Shown here: piece by piece, positions 1-14,113 of the stretch
Position numbering within the stretch: the stretch's first letter is position 1
How the letters are laid out: each line of letters starts with the position of its first letter
Assembly: GCF_022539315.1 (NCBI RefSeq)
Contig: NC_066313.1
Location: forward strand, 8,559,764-8,623,763
Origin: Serinus canaria
Lineage: Eukaryota > Chordata > Aves > Passeriformes > Fringillidae
DNA: 64,000 nt
Reading direction: 5' to 3'
Program-made: the position numbers and the translations under genes
Notes under the pieces: model-generated
The model's database searches: none
What the model saw: only the letters and a program-made list of their open reading frames with translations
What the model was told of the DNA's origin: nothing

Positions 1-3000
1 TTCACATTTGAATGTCAACTAAATTTGACAGAGGAGGGAGATCCTGGTTTTCTCTCCAGAAGGCAGGTCCCATTCTGTTTGGATGGCTTGGCAAAAGAAC
101 AGATCTGTACACACAGGCTGCCTTCAAGCACAGACTGACTCTTGGCCAGCCAGCTTCTCCAAAGGGATAAAAGGGAGGCACAGCTGAGTGTTTTGTCATG
201 CAAGGAACGCTGTGGGAGAGCTGGTGAGGGTGCACTACACCATGCACAGTGTAGAAAGCACAACAAGAGCCAGCAACAAATCGTGGCAACATGAATGCTG
301 GGAGAAAAAGGCAAATTCTTAGGAAACCAGAGCTCATTGATCTGGTTGTTCAGGAAGACATTTGTTCTCATGCCATGAGCTGTCGTGTATTATTCATGGT
401 CAATAGCACTGCACAATTACTGCATAATTTGAAAGAAAGCTGAAGTTATCATCATATTAAGGAAAATAATTTATTCATTCTTAGGTCTAGGGACTATTTA
501 TTTTTTTTTCCAGGAGCATTATATTATGCTCTGCTGTGAAGCAGGTAAATGGATAAAACATCAGGAATAATGCTTTCAGTATAGCTTTGTTTCTTACTAG
601 AGAGTAAGAACACTTAGATAGAATATCTCCAGTGTCTAGAAGTGCTTTGCCACAGTGCAGCAGCAGTTACTCAGAAATCTCTCGAGTCAATTGTCCACAT
701 GTGATTTTCGTTCAAGCACAGTATCTGTCACACAGTTTCCTCCCCTTCTTGACATATTTACAAACCCTGGCAGGCGTACCAAAATTTTTTTTGGCTTGTA
801 CCACTGGATTCTTCTAGCTGAAGGAAAAAAGGTGGTGATGGGATTGTCATTGTTACCCTTCTTGCCTCTCGAGGTCTCTGCCAAGTCCAGGAATACCACA
901 AACCTCTCTGTGAACAGGTTTTTGAAATGCACTGCCTCGAGAACCGAGTTAAAGGCAGTGCGGAAAATCAAGGTGAAGCAGACACCTCACTTGTTGTAAG
1001 CAGGCATCACTGCCCTGACATATTGCACACAGCACACAGGCTGTACCCACAACAGAAGCCATCTGTTGGGATGGCTTCATGCCTGCACTCAGCCCTTGAG
1101 ATCTTTGTCCCTCCAGCATGGGTGCCAACAACAATAGACCTGCTCAGGGAACCAGTGCAACCCTGAGAGTAACCTCTCATCACGTAGGAAGCCCTTCCCT
1201 CTGCTGGCATTGAAGCACTGGTACCACATGCTTCTCTTCAGTTGTTAACAGCCTCTAATTAGCAGTAGTCATATTCTGAACCTCATTTGTCAAATTGTAT
1301 CTTGGCTAAGCATTCAGCGCACTCAGGAATAGAACTGTTGGAAGTACTGTAAAATTGTCTTTTTAAGAGCATCATATTCCACTTGGCTGAAAGAAAGCTT
1401 TTGGGTCTTACTGTGATATAAATTGAACACGATATTCTTTTCCTGAGAGAACAAATCTTTGGATATGAAGTCCAAAAACTGTGAAAAATAAATTATTAAT
1501 TTTAAAAAAAAGGTCAGTTTCAATTTTTTTGTGTTGCTTTTGTCTGAAAGGGAGCAAGAGCCAATAAAAGAAACGGGCCTGACAGCAAGACCCTAGACTT
1601 CAAAGCTTCAGTTCCAGATAAAAGTCCAATGGAAAAAAAAAAATCTGTTGCACAGTGACGAAGCTTCATCCCTTACACGAAGACAGAAAATCCTATTATT
1701 GAGCACCCTTCTTCAAGTGGATGTGGAGAACTGCCAATTAACCACCTCTGCTAAGTGACAGACAACCTCCTTGACTGCCTTGAGAGCATGCCTGTCCTGA
1801 TGAGCAGCAGCAGTGCTGGATTTCTGGGGCAGGTTTGCTCTCAGAGCCCCTTTGAAGGTCCCAGCACCCCTCACGCAGACGTGGTCCTCATTTGGAGCCC
1901 CATTTGCATTTCAGCGCCTCACCTCGCACCTCGTACATCAGGGATGGGGGCTGGATGAGCAAGGTCAAAAAAGAGGCAGACAGTCTGCAACTCAGCTTAA
2001 GAAAAAGAGCTTGTTTTACACAAAGTACATGCAGGAAATTTTCTGTCTTTAGTAGCAGAGCTCAGTCATGTCTCCAGTTCTGAAGTGTTCGTTGGTTTTT
2101 TTTTCATTTCTTTTTCAAATGGTCATTCTTGCATCCCACTCTCTTCTCTACTGCACTAAAGCTTATATTCTGAGGGGCTAAAATACTTAAAATTCTTCCC
2201 AAAGTCTCACTTCTAGGTATATATTTCTGGGTTTGATTTATCAGTATAGCAGTGATGGCTTCTAAACTGTATTTTATGGGATTTTAAAAAATAATTTTAA
2301 TCACTAAAATGTTACAGAGAAGTAAATTTTATTTGTCCTTAATTATTGTTACTCATTTAGATAAAAAATTTAGTCTAACTGCCCAGTTTATCAGAATCAT
2401 ATAAAAGACCTAACTTGAAGAATGCATTTGAACAATTTAAGAGGTTCAAGGCTATTTCTATAGCTTTTCCTAGCTTGTATAACATTAGAAACAGTAATGA
2501 AATGAGATTTTAGCTGGTCAATCAACCTCATTCCCAGATGCAGCAGCAGGAAGAAATTAGGTATCACTTCCTAAAAAGTTCTATATGTTTTTCACAGAAA
2601 GTGGTATTATTGTCTAACTGTCTATCTGATTTTTATACTTTGCTCAAGAGAACAAAGGCAATAGAGCAAAAAGTACCAGATGCCACAGAGACTGTGAGGA
2701 AGACTGTGGTAGGTTGAAGATCTTGAACCTTTTCCTCTCCTGTGCTGACATCTGGTATCTCTGCTCCAAGCTTGGATAACCAGCATGATTTGGGGAAAAA
2801 AGATTTTTACAGTTTATCATGGAACAGAAAACCATGAGGAGAAAATTTCACCAAAATCACTTTATAGCCATGTTCCATTATGTGATGAAATAGCTGTGCA
2901 AGCTTGACTCCTGTAGGAGAAAGGAACTGAAATTCTGGCTTTAAAACAAAATGCATTAATTAATGTTATCTCTAATGAGGGGGGGAAATAGAGCTTATAT

Positions 3001-6000
3001 AGATGTTTAATAAACACAGGAAGGTATATATAAAAACCTCTTTTTCCATACACTGAAATCAATTCTAGCTAAGGGGCTAATCATTCCTTACTGACTTAAT
3101 TTCCCTTCTGTTCAATACTGTAGATAATATGAATCAAATAGAAGCTTCCTAGTTCATGTCTGGCACAGGGAGGCACTTTCATTCATACATTTAAATCCAC
3201 TATGTATTCATCACATCCTTTTATAGAAAAATAGATACAGACTAGCAAAGTGGAACTAGAATCCTAGAATATCTGAGAAGCCTTTGGATGTGCAGTGTAA
3301 GAATTAGAGCTCCCGTGAAAAACTCCAGTCACTTACAAAAAAGGTAAAAGCTGCATAATAAACACATTTAGGGCCATTTGAAAAGAAGGAATGAAATTGG
3401 ATTCCTGTTTAACAGTAGACTCTCCAAGAGCTCTGAACAGTACTCCATTACTCATTTGCAAAAGCAATGAAAACATTAATTGACCTCTTGATTAGTATTT
3501 AAATAATAAATACCACAGTGGATTAATGCACTGGCCTTTTACCTCAAAGACATAGTTTAAAACTGACTTGACAAAAAAATCAATTTAATTACATGATACT
3601 AAAATTGCAAGTGCCAATAGGTGAGAGTTTCCATGAACACAAGGCCACACATCACATAATCATGCCAAATTGGAATTTATACAGTGCTTTATTTTATTTT
3701 ATTTTTTAATGAATGCATGTGGGGTGTGTGTTGAAAGAAAGCAGGCTGCCACCTGCCACAGAAATATCCCACAGAGCAGCTCCCATCCTTGTGAGCCAAA
3801 ATATTTGGTTTAAAAATGCAAGAAACTTGAAAACTGACACAGTTCCATTATCACATTCAGCTAATTAAAACAGATACATTATGGAAAGAAAGGTCAAATG
3901 TTTTCTGTAAAACTTATATTTTGTGGAATTTCTTCACATATACCTGTGGAAAATGAACTCAGAGTTTTAGTTTTTGGGATATCTTTACATGCAAACTTGA
4001 TGTTAGGCAAGTCAATGGAGTCTGGAGGTTCTTGTTTATATTAAATTATTTAATGCAAGGCTTTCCTTATGATTTTGACAGCTGGGAAATATAATAAACT
4101 GCTCTTAGTAGGCTTCTACCCTAAGGAGTGGAAATCTCTTGAGGTCATTTATTCCACTGAGTTTTCTTTTATCTTACTCTGAAAACCCTGAAAAGAGCTG
4201 GTCAAAACAGATCAGGAGAAGAGTCTCTGTCCCCATTTGGGTGGGTCCCAAAAGAAAAATCCTTAAAGCAGATTCTGACATTTAACTTTTCCCGTGGGTG
4301 CATCTAGATACAGGCTATATTCTAGGGAAATTACATCTGAAATCCCCCGCCCCACAGTGTGATGGGATACAAATTTTGGCTTAGAACAGTTAACAAAAAG
4401 TAGTTTCCCCACAAGCATTCACTAATTGTGTGGGGTAAATAGTACTGGGGCTCCCAATAGGATTGTGAGTTTGCTGTAGAATGTAGTAGATAACCCTAAA
4501 TTTTGGAAATCCATCAGCTGGGAGTTTTTTAAACTTTGATTTATCCAAAACCAGATTATTTTCTGACAGGATGTGCTCTTCATTTATGCATATGTATTTT
4601 AGACAAGTACAGTTAGGCTCTTATCATGTCAGACTGAAATTTTTCTGCAAAACTATTTTAAACAACATTGTGTTTTCAGATATTTTTCATAAAAGCTATC
4701 TATCTCTGGAAGAAGTCTTTGTCTTCTTTTACATGAAAACATGGACATTTTAGGAAAAATGTATTTTGACTGCATTCAAGTTATTTTTTCAATTGCTTTT
4801 CTACTATATGTAGGTTTTATATGATGTGAAAATGAAAGTGAATTAGATCTAAGTTTGCAGGCATGTAACTGTAGTAGGAAAAAAATGAGATTGCTTCAGT
4901 TTGGTCAATCTTTGCTAAGTGATTGGTTTTCTCTATCAGCTTTTTGTGATAAATATTCAACTTTTGGCTCTTACGAAAAGCTCAGTTGAAAAATAAAAGA
5001 TTTTCACATAATGTAACAATGTGGTTCAGGCAAGCAGAAATTATTGTGGCAAAGACACCCCATACTAATTCTGTTTGGAATAGTTTTCTCTTCCTCTGTT
5101 TCTCCTCGTCCTTAGTTGTATCAAAAATTAGGAACTCTACAGAGAAAGAGCCATAACTGTTCATTTCGTAGAACACCTAAGACAGCTTTCAATTTGGAAG
5201 TCTTGTTAGCAGTTTTGGTTGGATGTGGACTCCTGAGAAACTAAGTATTTTTTCTGTTCCCTTTCATATTATAAAGGCATGTCATAAATCCATGGTAGGA
5301 GGTTGTTTTGTTGCAGATTTGTTTCGATTTGTTTGTTTTAAATTTTATTTTATTGAAAAGTAAGGTCTACTAGAGAGGGTCTTGTAGGGTCAAGAGAAGG
5401 TCTAATTTGAAAAGATGGATCTTGTTAAATTCTGTAACTCATCTCTTTTATGCTCCATCACAAATCCTTTCTGGTATTCTGTATATCATAGCAGTTTGTT
5501 CACTGACATATTCTTCCTTCAATTTGACCCAGAAGGCACAATCCAGCCCTGAAAGCTCCACCTGCTTTATAAGATGCACTTAATGCTACTCATGAAAATT
5601 ACTTTGATACAATGTGAAAATTAGTGTTGAAATGCTGTATTTTAATTTTATTCAATTGACACTTCTTAGCATTAACCATTTAGTCAAGAGGCAGATGCCC
5701 TGCAATTTGAGTGGGTGATGGCAATTCAGCACTAACAAGTCCAAAAATCATAGGCACATTGTAATTGCAAGTCATGTGCATGCAATGTACATGACTGTAT
5801 GAATAATCTTAATTTACTTATAGGTGTGCTGAAGTTCTGAAGATGTGACTAGTCAGAAAATTTGAAAGCTGAAGGAGTATTTCACCATAACACCAATTCA
5901 GTGTACAATTTCAACCACACAAACAAAATCAATCCATTCATACACTTTAGTATATTGCTTATTTGGAAAGAGTTTTCTGGGCTTGACTGAAAATGCACTG

Positions 6001-7905
6001 TTTAATTATCTGCTGATGTCAGTCGTGGTTGTCTCAAAACCACAATCTTTTGGAAAACTACAAAATTACAACATCAACACCTGCCTAGGTGCTATTTAGG
6101 TTAAGCTTCCTAGATCTCATACCAACAAAATCTACCACTTAAATAATCTTATTGATATTTCTGACAAACTTTGTAAGCCCTTTTATGTGCTTTAGAACCT
6201 GTATGAGAGAGCATTTACAATGCAAGTATTCATTTTTGAGAGAGTCAGTGAAGCAGAGCTCATCACCTGTAGAAATGCAATCTCCTTTGGAAGTGGTAAT
6301 CAGCACAACACTCTTAAAGCAGTACAATGTGTTTTGGCAGTACATAAATGAATAGCAATTGGAAACAATGCTGCTTTCTTTGATCTCTAGCCAAATGATC
6401 CACTGTTATGGCTTAAAAGTCATACAGGTGTTCTTTTTTTCTTGTTGTTGTTGTGGGAACAAGAGACCCATCATATTATTAGTGGTCTTGAGTTTTCACA
6501 GCTTTATATGAAATGTTGTGTGTAGTTAAGAGATTAAAACAGGACTATACCATTATTAAAGGAAAATAAAATATTTGGGTCAATTGGCTTATAGGATAAA
6601 AATTTACTTAGTTGGAAGAAAAATTGATGTGTTTCTAGAGCATGGTTCAGAATTGAAAGGGAAGAATTATAAACAGCCTTTGTGGCTCAGCTAATTCCTG
6701 TTGGCAATTTTATATCAAAACCATGCATATGGGAAAATCTGGTAGGAATGACCACTCTTTAAAGAGCTAAGAAAAGTAACGTTATACTGAGTTATTTTTG
6801 TCTTAATAAAAAGCAGAGTTCATAAGAGGATAAAATTCATAAAATTCCTAGTATTCCAGCCTTCATAGCACCTCTGTGGCTAGAACAGCTTTCTTTATTA
6901 GCAACACCTAACATTCCAAATTTTCTTTGGAAGGTCTGCAGGTAAAATGATAGGGGCTTGTGTGTGCATGGTGGGTTTACATCATCCATATTCAATGTCT
7001 GCCTTTTTTTGACAAATCTGTGAACATTCTTATGTAGTAAGAACACACACACACAAAAAAAAAAAAAAAACCCAAAAAAAAAAACCTACCAAACTAAAAA
7101 GAAATAATTATTTTGCTGCTAATCTTTCTCTGGAAATAGAAATGCTTACTATCTGTCCCACTGAAGTCAACAGAACTTTTCCATGTGCTTCAGTGAGTCT
7201 AGGATCTCACTCTTCATTCTAAACAGCACTTGTGTATTCAAACTACAGAATGATCCACCCCTCACGCTTGATTATTATACTTTTGTATCAAACAATATAA
7301 TTATACATCCACAAAATTCCTATCACTATAGCTGACATATAACACACTCTCCACCTGCAGCTTTAGAAGGTAGATGAGTGAAACAAATGTCTCCAGCTAA
7401 AAAGAGTATTTCAGAATGTGAAATAGACATAAATCCTGCCAAACTGTTGTTTTGTGTCCATTCAATCTGCCTGTGATACAATTTATGTAGTTTGGGATTT
7501 TAGATGCAAATCCAGATGATGAAAGAAGTTCTATATTTTGGGTTTTTTCAATATTTGTTATCAGAAGATATTGAAGAAATGAATACAGGAGGGCATCAAT
7601 ATGTTCTGTGTTTTTTAGCTTGTTAAAGTAAGATCAAGGAGAAATTTGGTCAGAGTGTATTACCATCCTCACTAAAGGGCTCTTGATGTGGAATGTGGCA
7701 GCACAGGGCAGAACAGTGAATGGTGGTTAAAAACAGATATTTGTTTGAGAGAGAAGCAACACATTTTAACCTAATGACCAAAAAAACACTGAGTTCCTCA
7801 TCATTTCACATTTCAAATTCTTAAAATAAATGTGAAGTGCAGTTCATTCTGTGATGCAAGTTGCTCAGATCAGGTTTCAGAAGAAAAAAAAAAATTAATG
7901 GCTGT
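1..7905. other. AT-rich non-coding DNA, no gene recognised
   Basis: No open frame here has the length, composition or motifs of a coding exon, and I recognise no RNA gene. The sequence is AT-rich with scattered short A and T runs, the largest an A-rich block near 7049-7084. If the exon at 44.3 kb is ROBO1, this stretch is probably intron of the long ROBO1 isoform. That is inferred from mammalian gene layout, not seen here. Confidence 0.6.
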
Positions 7906-7935
7906 TTTATTTATGTGGGAGTTTATTTATGTGGG
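7906..7935. repeat. Two-copy 14-bp direct repeat, period 16
   Basis: The 14-mer TTTATTTATGTGGG occurs at 7906-7919 and again at 7922-7935, separated by two bases. The second copy directly abuts the start of the CR1 fragment. It may be a local slippage duplication or a trace of the insertion event. The other end of the CR1 fragment shows no matching copy, so a target-site duplication is not supported. Confidence 0.7.
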
Positions 7936-8218
7936 CCTCTTCTCCCAGGCAAAGAGTGACAGGACAAGGCAACAATAACCTCAAGCTGCTGAGGTTCAGC
8001 TGGATATCAGGAGGAATTTCTTCATGGAAAGGATTGTTAAGCACTGGAACAGGCTGCCCAGGGAGGTGCTGGAGTCACCATCCCTGGAAGTGCTCCAGAA
8101 ATGACTGGACATGGCACTTAGTGCCATGGCCTAGCTCACAAGATGTGGTGATGGCTCAGAGGTTGAACTGGACAGTATTGGAGGTCTTTTCCACCAGAAA
8201 TGATTCTGTGATTCTGTT
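7936..8218 (+). mobile_element. CR1 LINE fragment, 3' end
   Basis: This non-coding remnant of a CR1 non-LTR retrotransposon is truncated at its 5' end, as is usual for the family. Recognisable CR1 landmarks are in sense order: CTCTTCTCCCAGGCAAAGAG near the start, GGAACAGGCTGCCCAGGGAG in the middle, CACCATCCCTGGAAGTG, GAGGTCTTTTCCA, and the terminal TGATTCTGTGATTCTGT. Substitutions and small indels show it is old. It carries no working reverse transcriptase. The family is identified from memory of avian CR1 consensus sequences; the subfamily is not assigned. Confidence 0.9.
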
Positions 8219-10419
8219 ACAAAACTTAGAAGGTTTCACAGTCTTTGGGATTAAATAGCAGCCAGTGTTTCTGTGCCCTTGTTAAGATTTAGTGACCTAG
8301 ACCATGCCAGGATGTTCATGGCTGGTGCTTTCCTGCAGGATGCCATGCAGAAGTACTGGAGAAGAGACAGGGATAATCATGAGCACCTGCTCCTAAACCT
8401 TTACCTCAGTCTCACAGTCAGCAGCTGCTGACAGCTGAACCTCCCTGAACTGACTGGCCTTGCTCACACACCTTCAGCTCACACCTCTGCTCTTCCCTGT
8501 CTTTTCCATGGTTCACCTTGCTGGAGAGTAGGGAGCTGCTGGCTCAGCTGATGATCCCAAATCAATGAGTGAAGGATTCACTCACTATGAGTGAAGGAGA
8601 CCTGCAAGTCCCTGCTTAGCTCACATCACTCATTTTCACTGGACAGGTTAGGGAGCTAATGGACAGGAACCTGACTTCCAGCTGGGAAGTGTTAGGCACT
8701 GACTCATGAATAAATCTTCTTCAGCTGAAAGAAGATTTGTGTGCTAAGCACCTACTGTAAGCTGGATGAAAATCACTGTGTAAAATAAACTGAATTAATA
8801 CTATCCCTCCTAAAGGAAATTAGTGCAACTTTTACTCTTTTTCCTGTACCTTGCAGTGACCTCTTGTAGACATCTTGTGCACCATGAAGTTTGTAAGCTA
8901 CAGTACCACAGATAATATGTGTACAGTGCTGCAAATAATAAGCCACCTCTGTGAATGTATAGTAATGCCTATACCCATATTTATGAATAAATATATTCAG
9001 GAATCAGCCAAGTGCAGAACATGCATGTCTCATGCTTCTGAAAGCAAAAGTTCCCATGGGGTAGGAAAAAAAAATCTATCACCACAGTCAGGTAGCACAA
9101 AAACTGCACTTTTTTCAGCTACTTTGGTTATTTTAATAGTAACTTTCTCAACATACAGGGTGGAATGAAACTGATGAATCATCTATCTGAATGTGAATGT
9201 AAATAGAATTAAAAATGAACTTGCATTATATATATAATATAATGCATAAATATATATATAAGTTGTCATTGTCATTTTCATGCTAATTTTTCCAGTCTAC
9301 CTCTGTCACCTTTTAGATGGGTAAATTATTTGATTCCTCTCCTTGGCTCCTCTATTTACAAGCTTGACTTTGTGTATCCTGGGAAGCAGAATTTCATGTA
9401 ATAGAAGAAATTGTCTTTAATATATTTGTTTAGATTAAAGTTACAGGTAGATTACTATTTCTGAATTTTAAGAAAATTCTAAGAAGTTTCCTATTCTGAA
9501 CTCACAAAATAAAATTTGCAACTTAAAATGCAAAACAGATTTTCATAACAGACTTTTTTAAAGAAGAGCTTTTAGGAAACACAAGTTTATACTCCCAGAA
9601 ATCAAGATTTAGGATACCAGTTGAGCATCAGCTGTCCCAGATCTAAGTAGCACAAACATTAGCAAATCTACTGCTAACACAGTGTGTGTTATTGCTTGAG
9701 TGAGACAGGGAAAGACAGCCAGGCAGAGATCTCAGCTTTTGAAAAAAAACATCTGTTTACCAGTGAGTGAACCCAACTGATCTCACATAGCTTTGTTTAA
9801 CAAAACTTTAGCCATCTGCCTTCCAGGGTGCATTGTCCCTGGTGTGCTTCAATACAAACTGTGAATTTTCTTTTGCTGACTCAGGGGCTGTGCTCTTCTG
9901 AAGAATTCACAATGAAGTGCATCCATCGCCTGCCACGCAGCTGTAGCTGCTGGGAGGCACAGTAGGAGTGGGGACACTTCTGAGAGTGTCATCATTAGTG
10001 CCCTGGTGCTGTTTGTGGCACTGGTGTTGGCTGCTAGGACAGGCTGGAGTGGCTGCCTGCCCCAGGAGCAAGTTGGAATCTTGTACCTGTGACACTACAA
10101 AGGCAGCCACTGGGCTTCCAAGTAATTTTGAGTGGGACACCATTATCTCCACAGACATATTGCCATTAATTACATGACTGACTGTGCTTTGAGGGAACGT
10201 TCCTGCCAAAGGAGGAATTTGGCACACTCACATTTTACACCCTCTTTTCAATTTCCCTCATTATTATATTATTTACTAAAAAAAGAATTTTTCTTCTATT
10301 AAGTATATTGGAAGGAGGGGAAAATTATTTCGAGATCATAAGAAAGGTGTTGTCCAAAATTCAGGGAAGTGATTCCTTCATCTTTACTGGAACTCACAGA
10401 AATGTGGGGAACAAAAGAC
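8219..10419. other. Non-coding interval, no gene recognised
   Basis: The part at about 8270-8760 is less AT-rich than its surroundings but shows no splice-flanked coding frame. A perfect 16-bp palindrome centred on an E-box core (CAGCTG) lies at 8417-8432. A 10-bp-arm hairpin lies at 8712-8738. Both are near the number expected by chance in 64 kb. The segment at 9900-10220 has mixed base composition and no recognised identity. Confidence 0.55.
9222..9262. repeat. AT dinucleotide-rich tract
   Basis: Two TA-rich runs flank a central ATAATGCATAAAT segment, giving a partly self-complementary sequence. It is simple-sequence DNA with no sign of function. Confidence 0.7.
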
Positions 10420-11218
10420 TTTACTGATGATACCGAGAGGTGCTGTGGACTCTCTTGAGGGACAGAAAGCCTTGCAGAGGGGTCCAGATAGATTGGAGCA
10501 AGGGGCAGTGATTAATGGGATGAAATTTAACAAGCCCAAAGCTGGATTCTTCATCCATGGGGGGGTAACAAAAGATGAAAAAAATAATTTGAGAGAGAGG
10601 TGGCTGGAAAGCAGCTCTGCAGAAAGAGATCTGGCACTGCTGGTCCAAAACCCACATCCTGGGGTGCATCAAACACAGCATAACCAGCCTGTCAAGACAG
10701 GTGATTATCTCACTGTGCTCACTGTTGCTGTGGCCTCACCTGGGTGCTGTGTGCAGTTCTGAGCCCACAGTTTAAGCAGGATGAGAAAGTCCTGGAATGT
10801 GTTCAGAGTATGGCAACAAAGCTGTGAAAGGGCTGGAAGGAATGTCCTGTGAGGAGGTGCTGAGGACTTTGAGTTTGTCAGGTTGAGATAAAAGGAGCCT
10901 GAGGGTGACCTTGTTGCTCTCTACAGGTTCTGGGGAGGGAGGTGCCGATCTCTTCTCCTTGGGATGCAGAGATAAGATGTGCTGGAATTATTTGAAGCTG
11001 TAGGAAGTTCAGACAGGAAGCATTTCTTTACTCATGGGTTGGACACTGGAGGCCAATGCTGGTTGGCCACAGGCTGGCCAATGCTTCCAGCCTCAGTGTT
11101 TAAGAGGCATTTTGGCAGTGCCCTTAACAACATGGTTCAACTTTTGATCAGCCTCGACTTGGTCAGGCAGCTGGCCTAGAGGACTGGCAGAGGTCCTTTC
11201 CAAATAAAATGTTCTGTT
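10420..11218 (+). mobile_element. CR1 LINE fragment, longer 3' portion
   Basis: This is the longest CR1 remnant in the window. It begins in the region around the end of the reverse-transcriptase ORF (GATGATACCGAGAGGTG). It runs through CATCCTGGGGTGCATCAAAC, GGCCTCACCTGGGTGCTGTG, GGGCTGGAAGGAATGTCCTG and GTGTTTAAGAGGCATTTTGG to a 3' end of the type GGTCAGGCAGCTGG...GAGGTCCTTTCC. The terminal repeats are decayed to TTCTGTTTTCTTTCT. Comparison with remembered CR1 consensus suggests several internal deletions. Its open stretch (10427-10762) is a pseudo-frame within the element, not a host gene. The 3' sequence differs from the 7.9-kb copy, suggesting a different CR1 subfamily. Confidence 0.9.
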
Positions 11219-14113
11219 TTCTTTCTGCAAGACGTCATATAACTGTAGACAGATCTACTGGATTTTTGTGTTACTTCTATTTATGTAGTATTTCAAATAA
11301 AGCAGATATTGGCATTAAGACATAAGAATTTAAAAATCAAAAGCTTGATGTCATTTCAGTTCTGGTAGAAGAATTGAAGTTGGGTGAAATAAAGATTAAA
11401 TGAGCACGACTACATAAAAATTTCTTACTTTAGGGTGGAATGTAAAAATACACAAACGACTTTAGATAACAGATATAGAAAAGCAGTTTCTTGAAAATAT
11501 TAGACCATGTTTCCCCATATGGACTAACTGCCTATATTTTCTTCTGTAGCATTGAATTAACTTAATTGTGTACTATGAAGTAGCATTAGCTTTTGTTCCC
11601 TGTTACTCATTAGTCCCAGAGATCAGCTCCTGGGCTAGTTAGGCTGTGTTCAATAAGAATAAAAGAGGCTTTCACCTTTTTATAGTATCACAAATTATTT
11701 CCTGCTTGTGGGCAAAGGACCTAGTTTGAAAATGCCCATGAAAGAATTCTTCCTTATCCCAGTTACTTTATCTTAAAAATTAGAGCTGTTCTGGGTGAAA
11801 GCCAGGCCACATACAGGCTATTGCCTAAAATAGTCAGAAGTAACAGCCAACAGAGTCATTATAGTGAAGTCTGTGCCACCACTTTTAAGAGTGGAGTTTA
11901 CTCTTGCATGGATGTTAGAGAAACGTGTGAATACACACAGAGTCCAGGGAAATATTCTGCTCCTAAGGGGCAGCACACCAAAAATATGATTACATATGAA
12001 TGGTAACAAGGAATGACAATTTTAAGTTCCAGGATATGGTTATACAGCATTCTCTAGTTTCCTACACCATGTCTGTGCTGTGTTGGTTTCCCTTTATCAA
12101 CAGTACAATATGTAGTTATTGAGCAAAATTCCAAATTTTTATTGCTGTTTATCTATTCTAAATGCTAAAAGGATTGAAGTGATTTCTTCTCCTCCAGAGG
12201 ACTATCCTTTTCTTTTCATAAGGAACATAATCTAAAATACATAAATATAGAGTATTTTACATGTTTATTTCCTGAAATCTCAAATTACTGTACATGCAAT
12301 AAAAGTTAGGGAGGTCAGACAAAAGCAAAACATCAGTGTGATCCAGTAGCAGTATTTCTTGAGTATTGATATTTATTCTTCAATTGCAAGACACAGATAC
12401 ACCAAATTTTCTACACAAAAAGCTAAACATGAATCTTCACTGTATATATTTTAGTTTCATAGTTTAGTTTCATAGAGAAGACAATTTTGAAATAACTGAA
12501 ATCTACAAATTCTAGCATAAATATGAAAACCCCTTATAAAGTACATATAGGTAGATTCTAGTTACTTAAGAATGCAGAAAGAGCAACATACCTAAAACTG
12601 CCAATTTAGGGGAAAATAGGATCATGCTGCTATCATTCTTTCTGGATAGAGTATTTTTTTTTTTCTGCTATCTACTGATCTCCCTCTAGTGGAATCCTAT
12701 AACTCTGCATGAGGCGAAACTCGAATTTTATCTCCACAGTTTTTCATGCAGCAGATCTGTAACACATGATGCATGTGCTACAAACATCTGTTTTCAGTAA
12801 TCAAGACAAATTCTGTCAGTTCCTTTAGGGAAAAGCAGTGTATGAAGTAAACATGGGGACAGGAATTACAAAGCCTTGAAGCAGGCCCATTAGAGAAGAG
12901 CTAAGAATGTAATTTGTTTGCTTGCTAAACCTGTTCCTTATGGATTGCAATTTTATTTTTTTTAATGAATTGTATTAATATATGGGCAAGATTTCTGTGG
13001 TTATGACAACACAGAAGTGCAGAAGGCAAAGAGAAAAAAAGAGAAACAGGTGTTTACAGAGAGTTCTTTATCCCTGATCCTTACTGGGCCAGCAGACTCT
13101 CAAGGGGACAGGAAATACAGAATGGCCTCACCTCCCCTAATCTCTGTGTTTGGAATGCAGGAGGAGTACATTGCACCCCATAAATCAATGTCATGCCAAA
13201 TACTGTCCTTCCTTCACACCCCTGTTTTGTGCCTGCAGAGAAGGGCAGCTCCCTGCAGCAGAATGTCCCCAGCTCCTGCTGCAGGGTGCTGGGGCTCAGC
13301 TGCCCCAGGCTTTCCTTGGGGGCCAGGGGATGGTGTGGTGAGCTGTTCTGGAAGCATCCACTGGTGATTCACACATGTAAATAACAAAATTGCTTCTGCA
13401 CACATCACTTGTGGCAGCCTGAGACCCAGAGAAGCAAATCTGCATTACAGATACTGTAGATAAATATTTAAGAGCTAATAAATAGCTTTATTTATAGATA
13501 AATACATAAAAGTTAGCAAAAACACATGTGCATTTGTTCATTCATTCATGTATACCCTCAAAGCGAAGTGCCAATCATTCTAAAGAAGACAAAATGGTTG
13601 CAAGATAACAGAAGGTTATTCTTCTGATATCAACAGCATTAATCATATATTTCACAGTGAAGTCACCATTAAAACTTTGATTAATGATAGTGTCAGTGTA
13701 TTTAATCAAGTGCATGCAACACAGCACTGAGTATTTCTCCCCTTGACCTCATCCAGCTGAGCAGGAATGTGAGTGAAATCTGGGCCATTCCACTGGTGCA
13801 GAATTGGCATGAGAGGAGAGCCCAGGGCCCATCTTTGCCCAAATGGCTTCTCAAAACTCAAGACAGAGGGAAAAGAGGAGCAACTCTTAAGTTTGAACCC
13901 ACATCAAACATTGCAGTGATTAATTATAGGCAAGGAAAGCATATCACTGGACCCCAAATAAAAGCAGCGTCTTCTTGTTCTAAACTTTGCACTTCCATAC
14001 ACTGAGAAACCGTTCCAAAGAGGGGCCAGTTATTATAGACAAAGGTTAGGGTGTGCCTCAGGATGCAAAACAAGTTACCAGTCAATCTGGACTTCCCCTT
14101 GTACTTCAAAACC
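11219..14113. other. AT-rich non-coding interval, no gene recognised
   Basis: Mostly AT-rich. A short GC-richer patch at about 13230-13335 contains repeated CTGCAG/CTGCTGC motifs. It is open in two + frames, but I see no homology and no CpG enrichment. I cannot assign it. Confidence 0.55.

Noticed and set aside
1055..1078. A hairpin with 9-bp arms and 6-nt loop
   Set aside because: A few of these are expected by chance; no microRNA-like longer stem was seen.
8417..8432. A perfect 16-bp palindrome (GTCAGCAGCTGCTGAC)
   Set aside because: About one such palindrome is expected by chance in 64 kb.
8712..8738. A hairpin with 10-bp arms around CAGCTG
   Set aside because: Near chance expectation for this window size; no neighbouring feature gives it a role.
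10427..10762. A 111-codon frame that might be a small gene
   Set aside because: It lies entirely within a CR1 retrotransposon fragment and is interrupted relative to the element's ORF.
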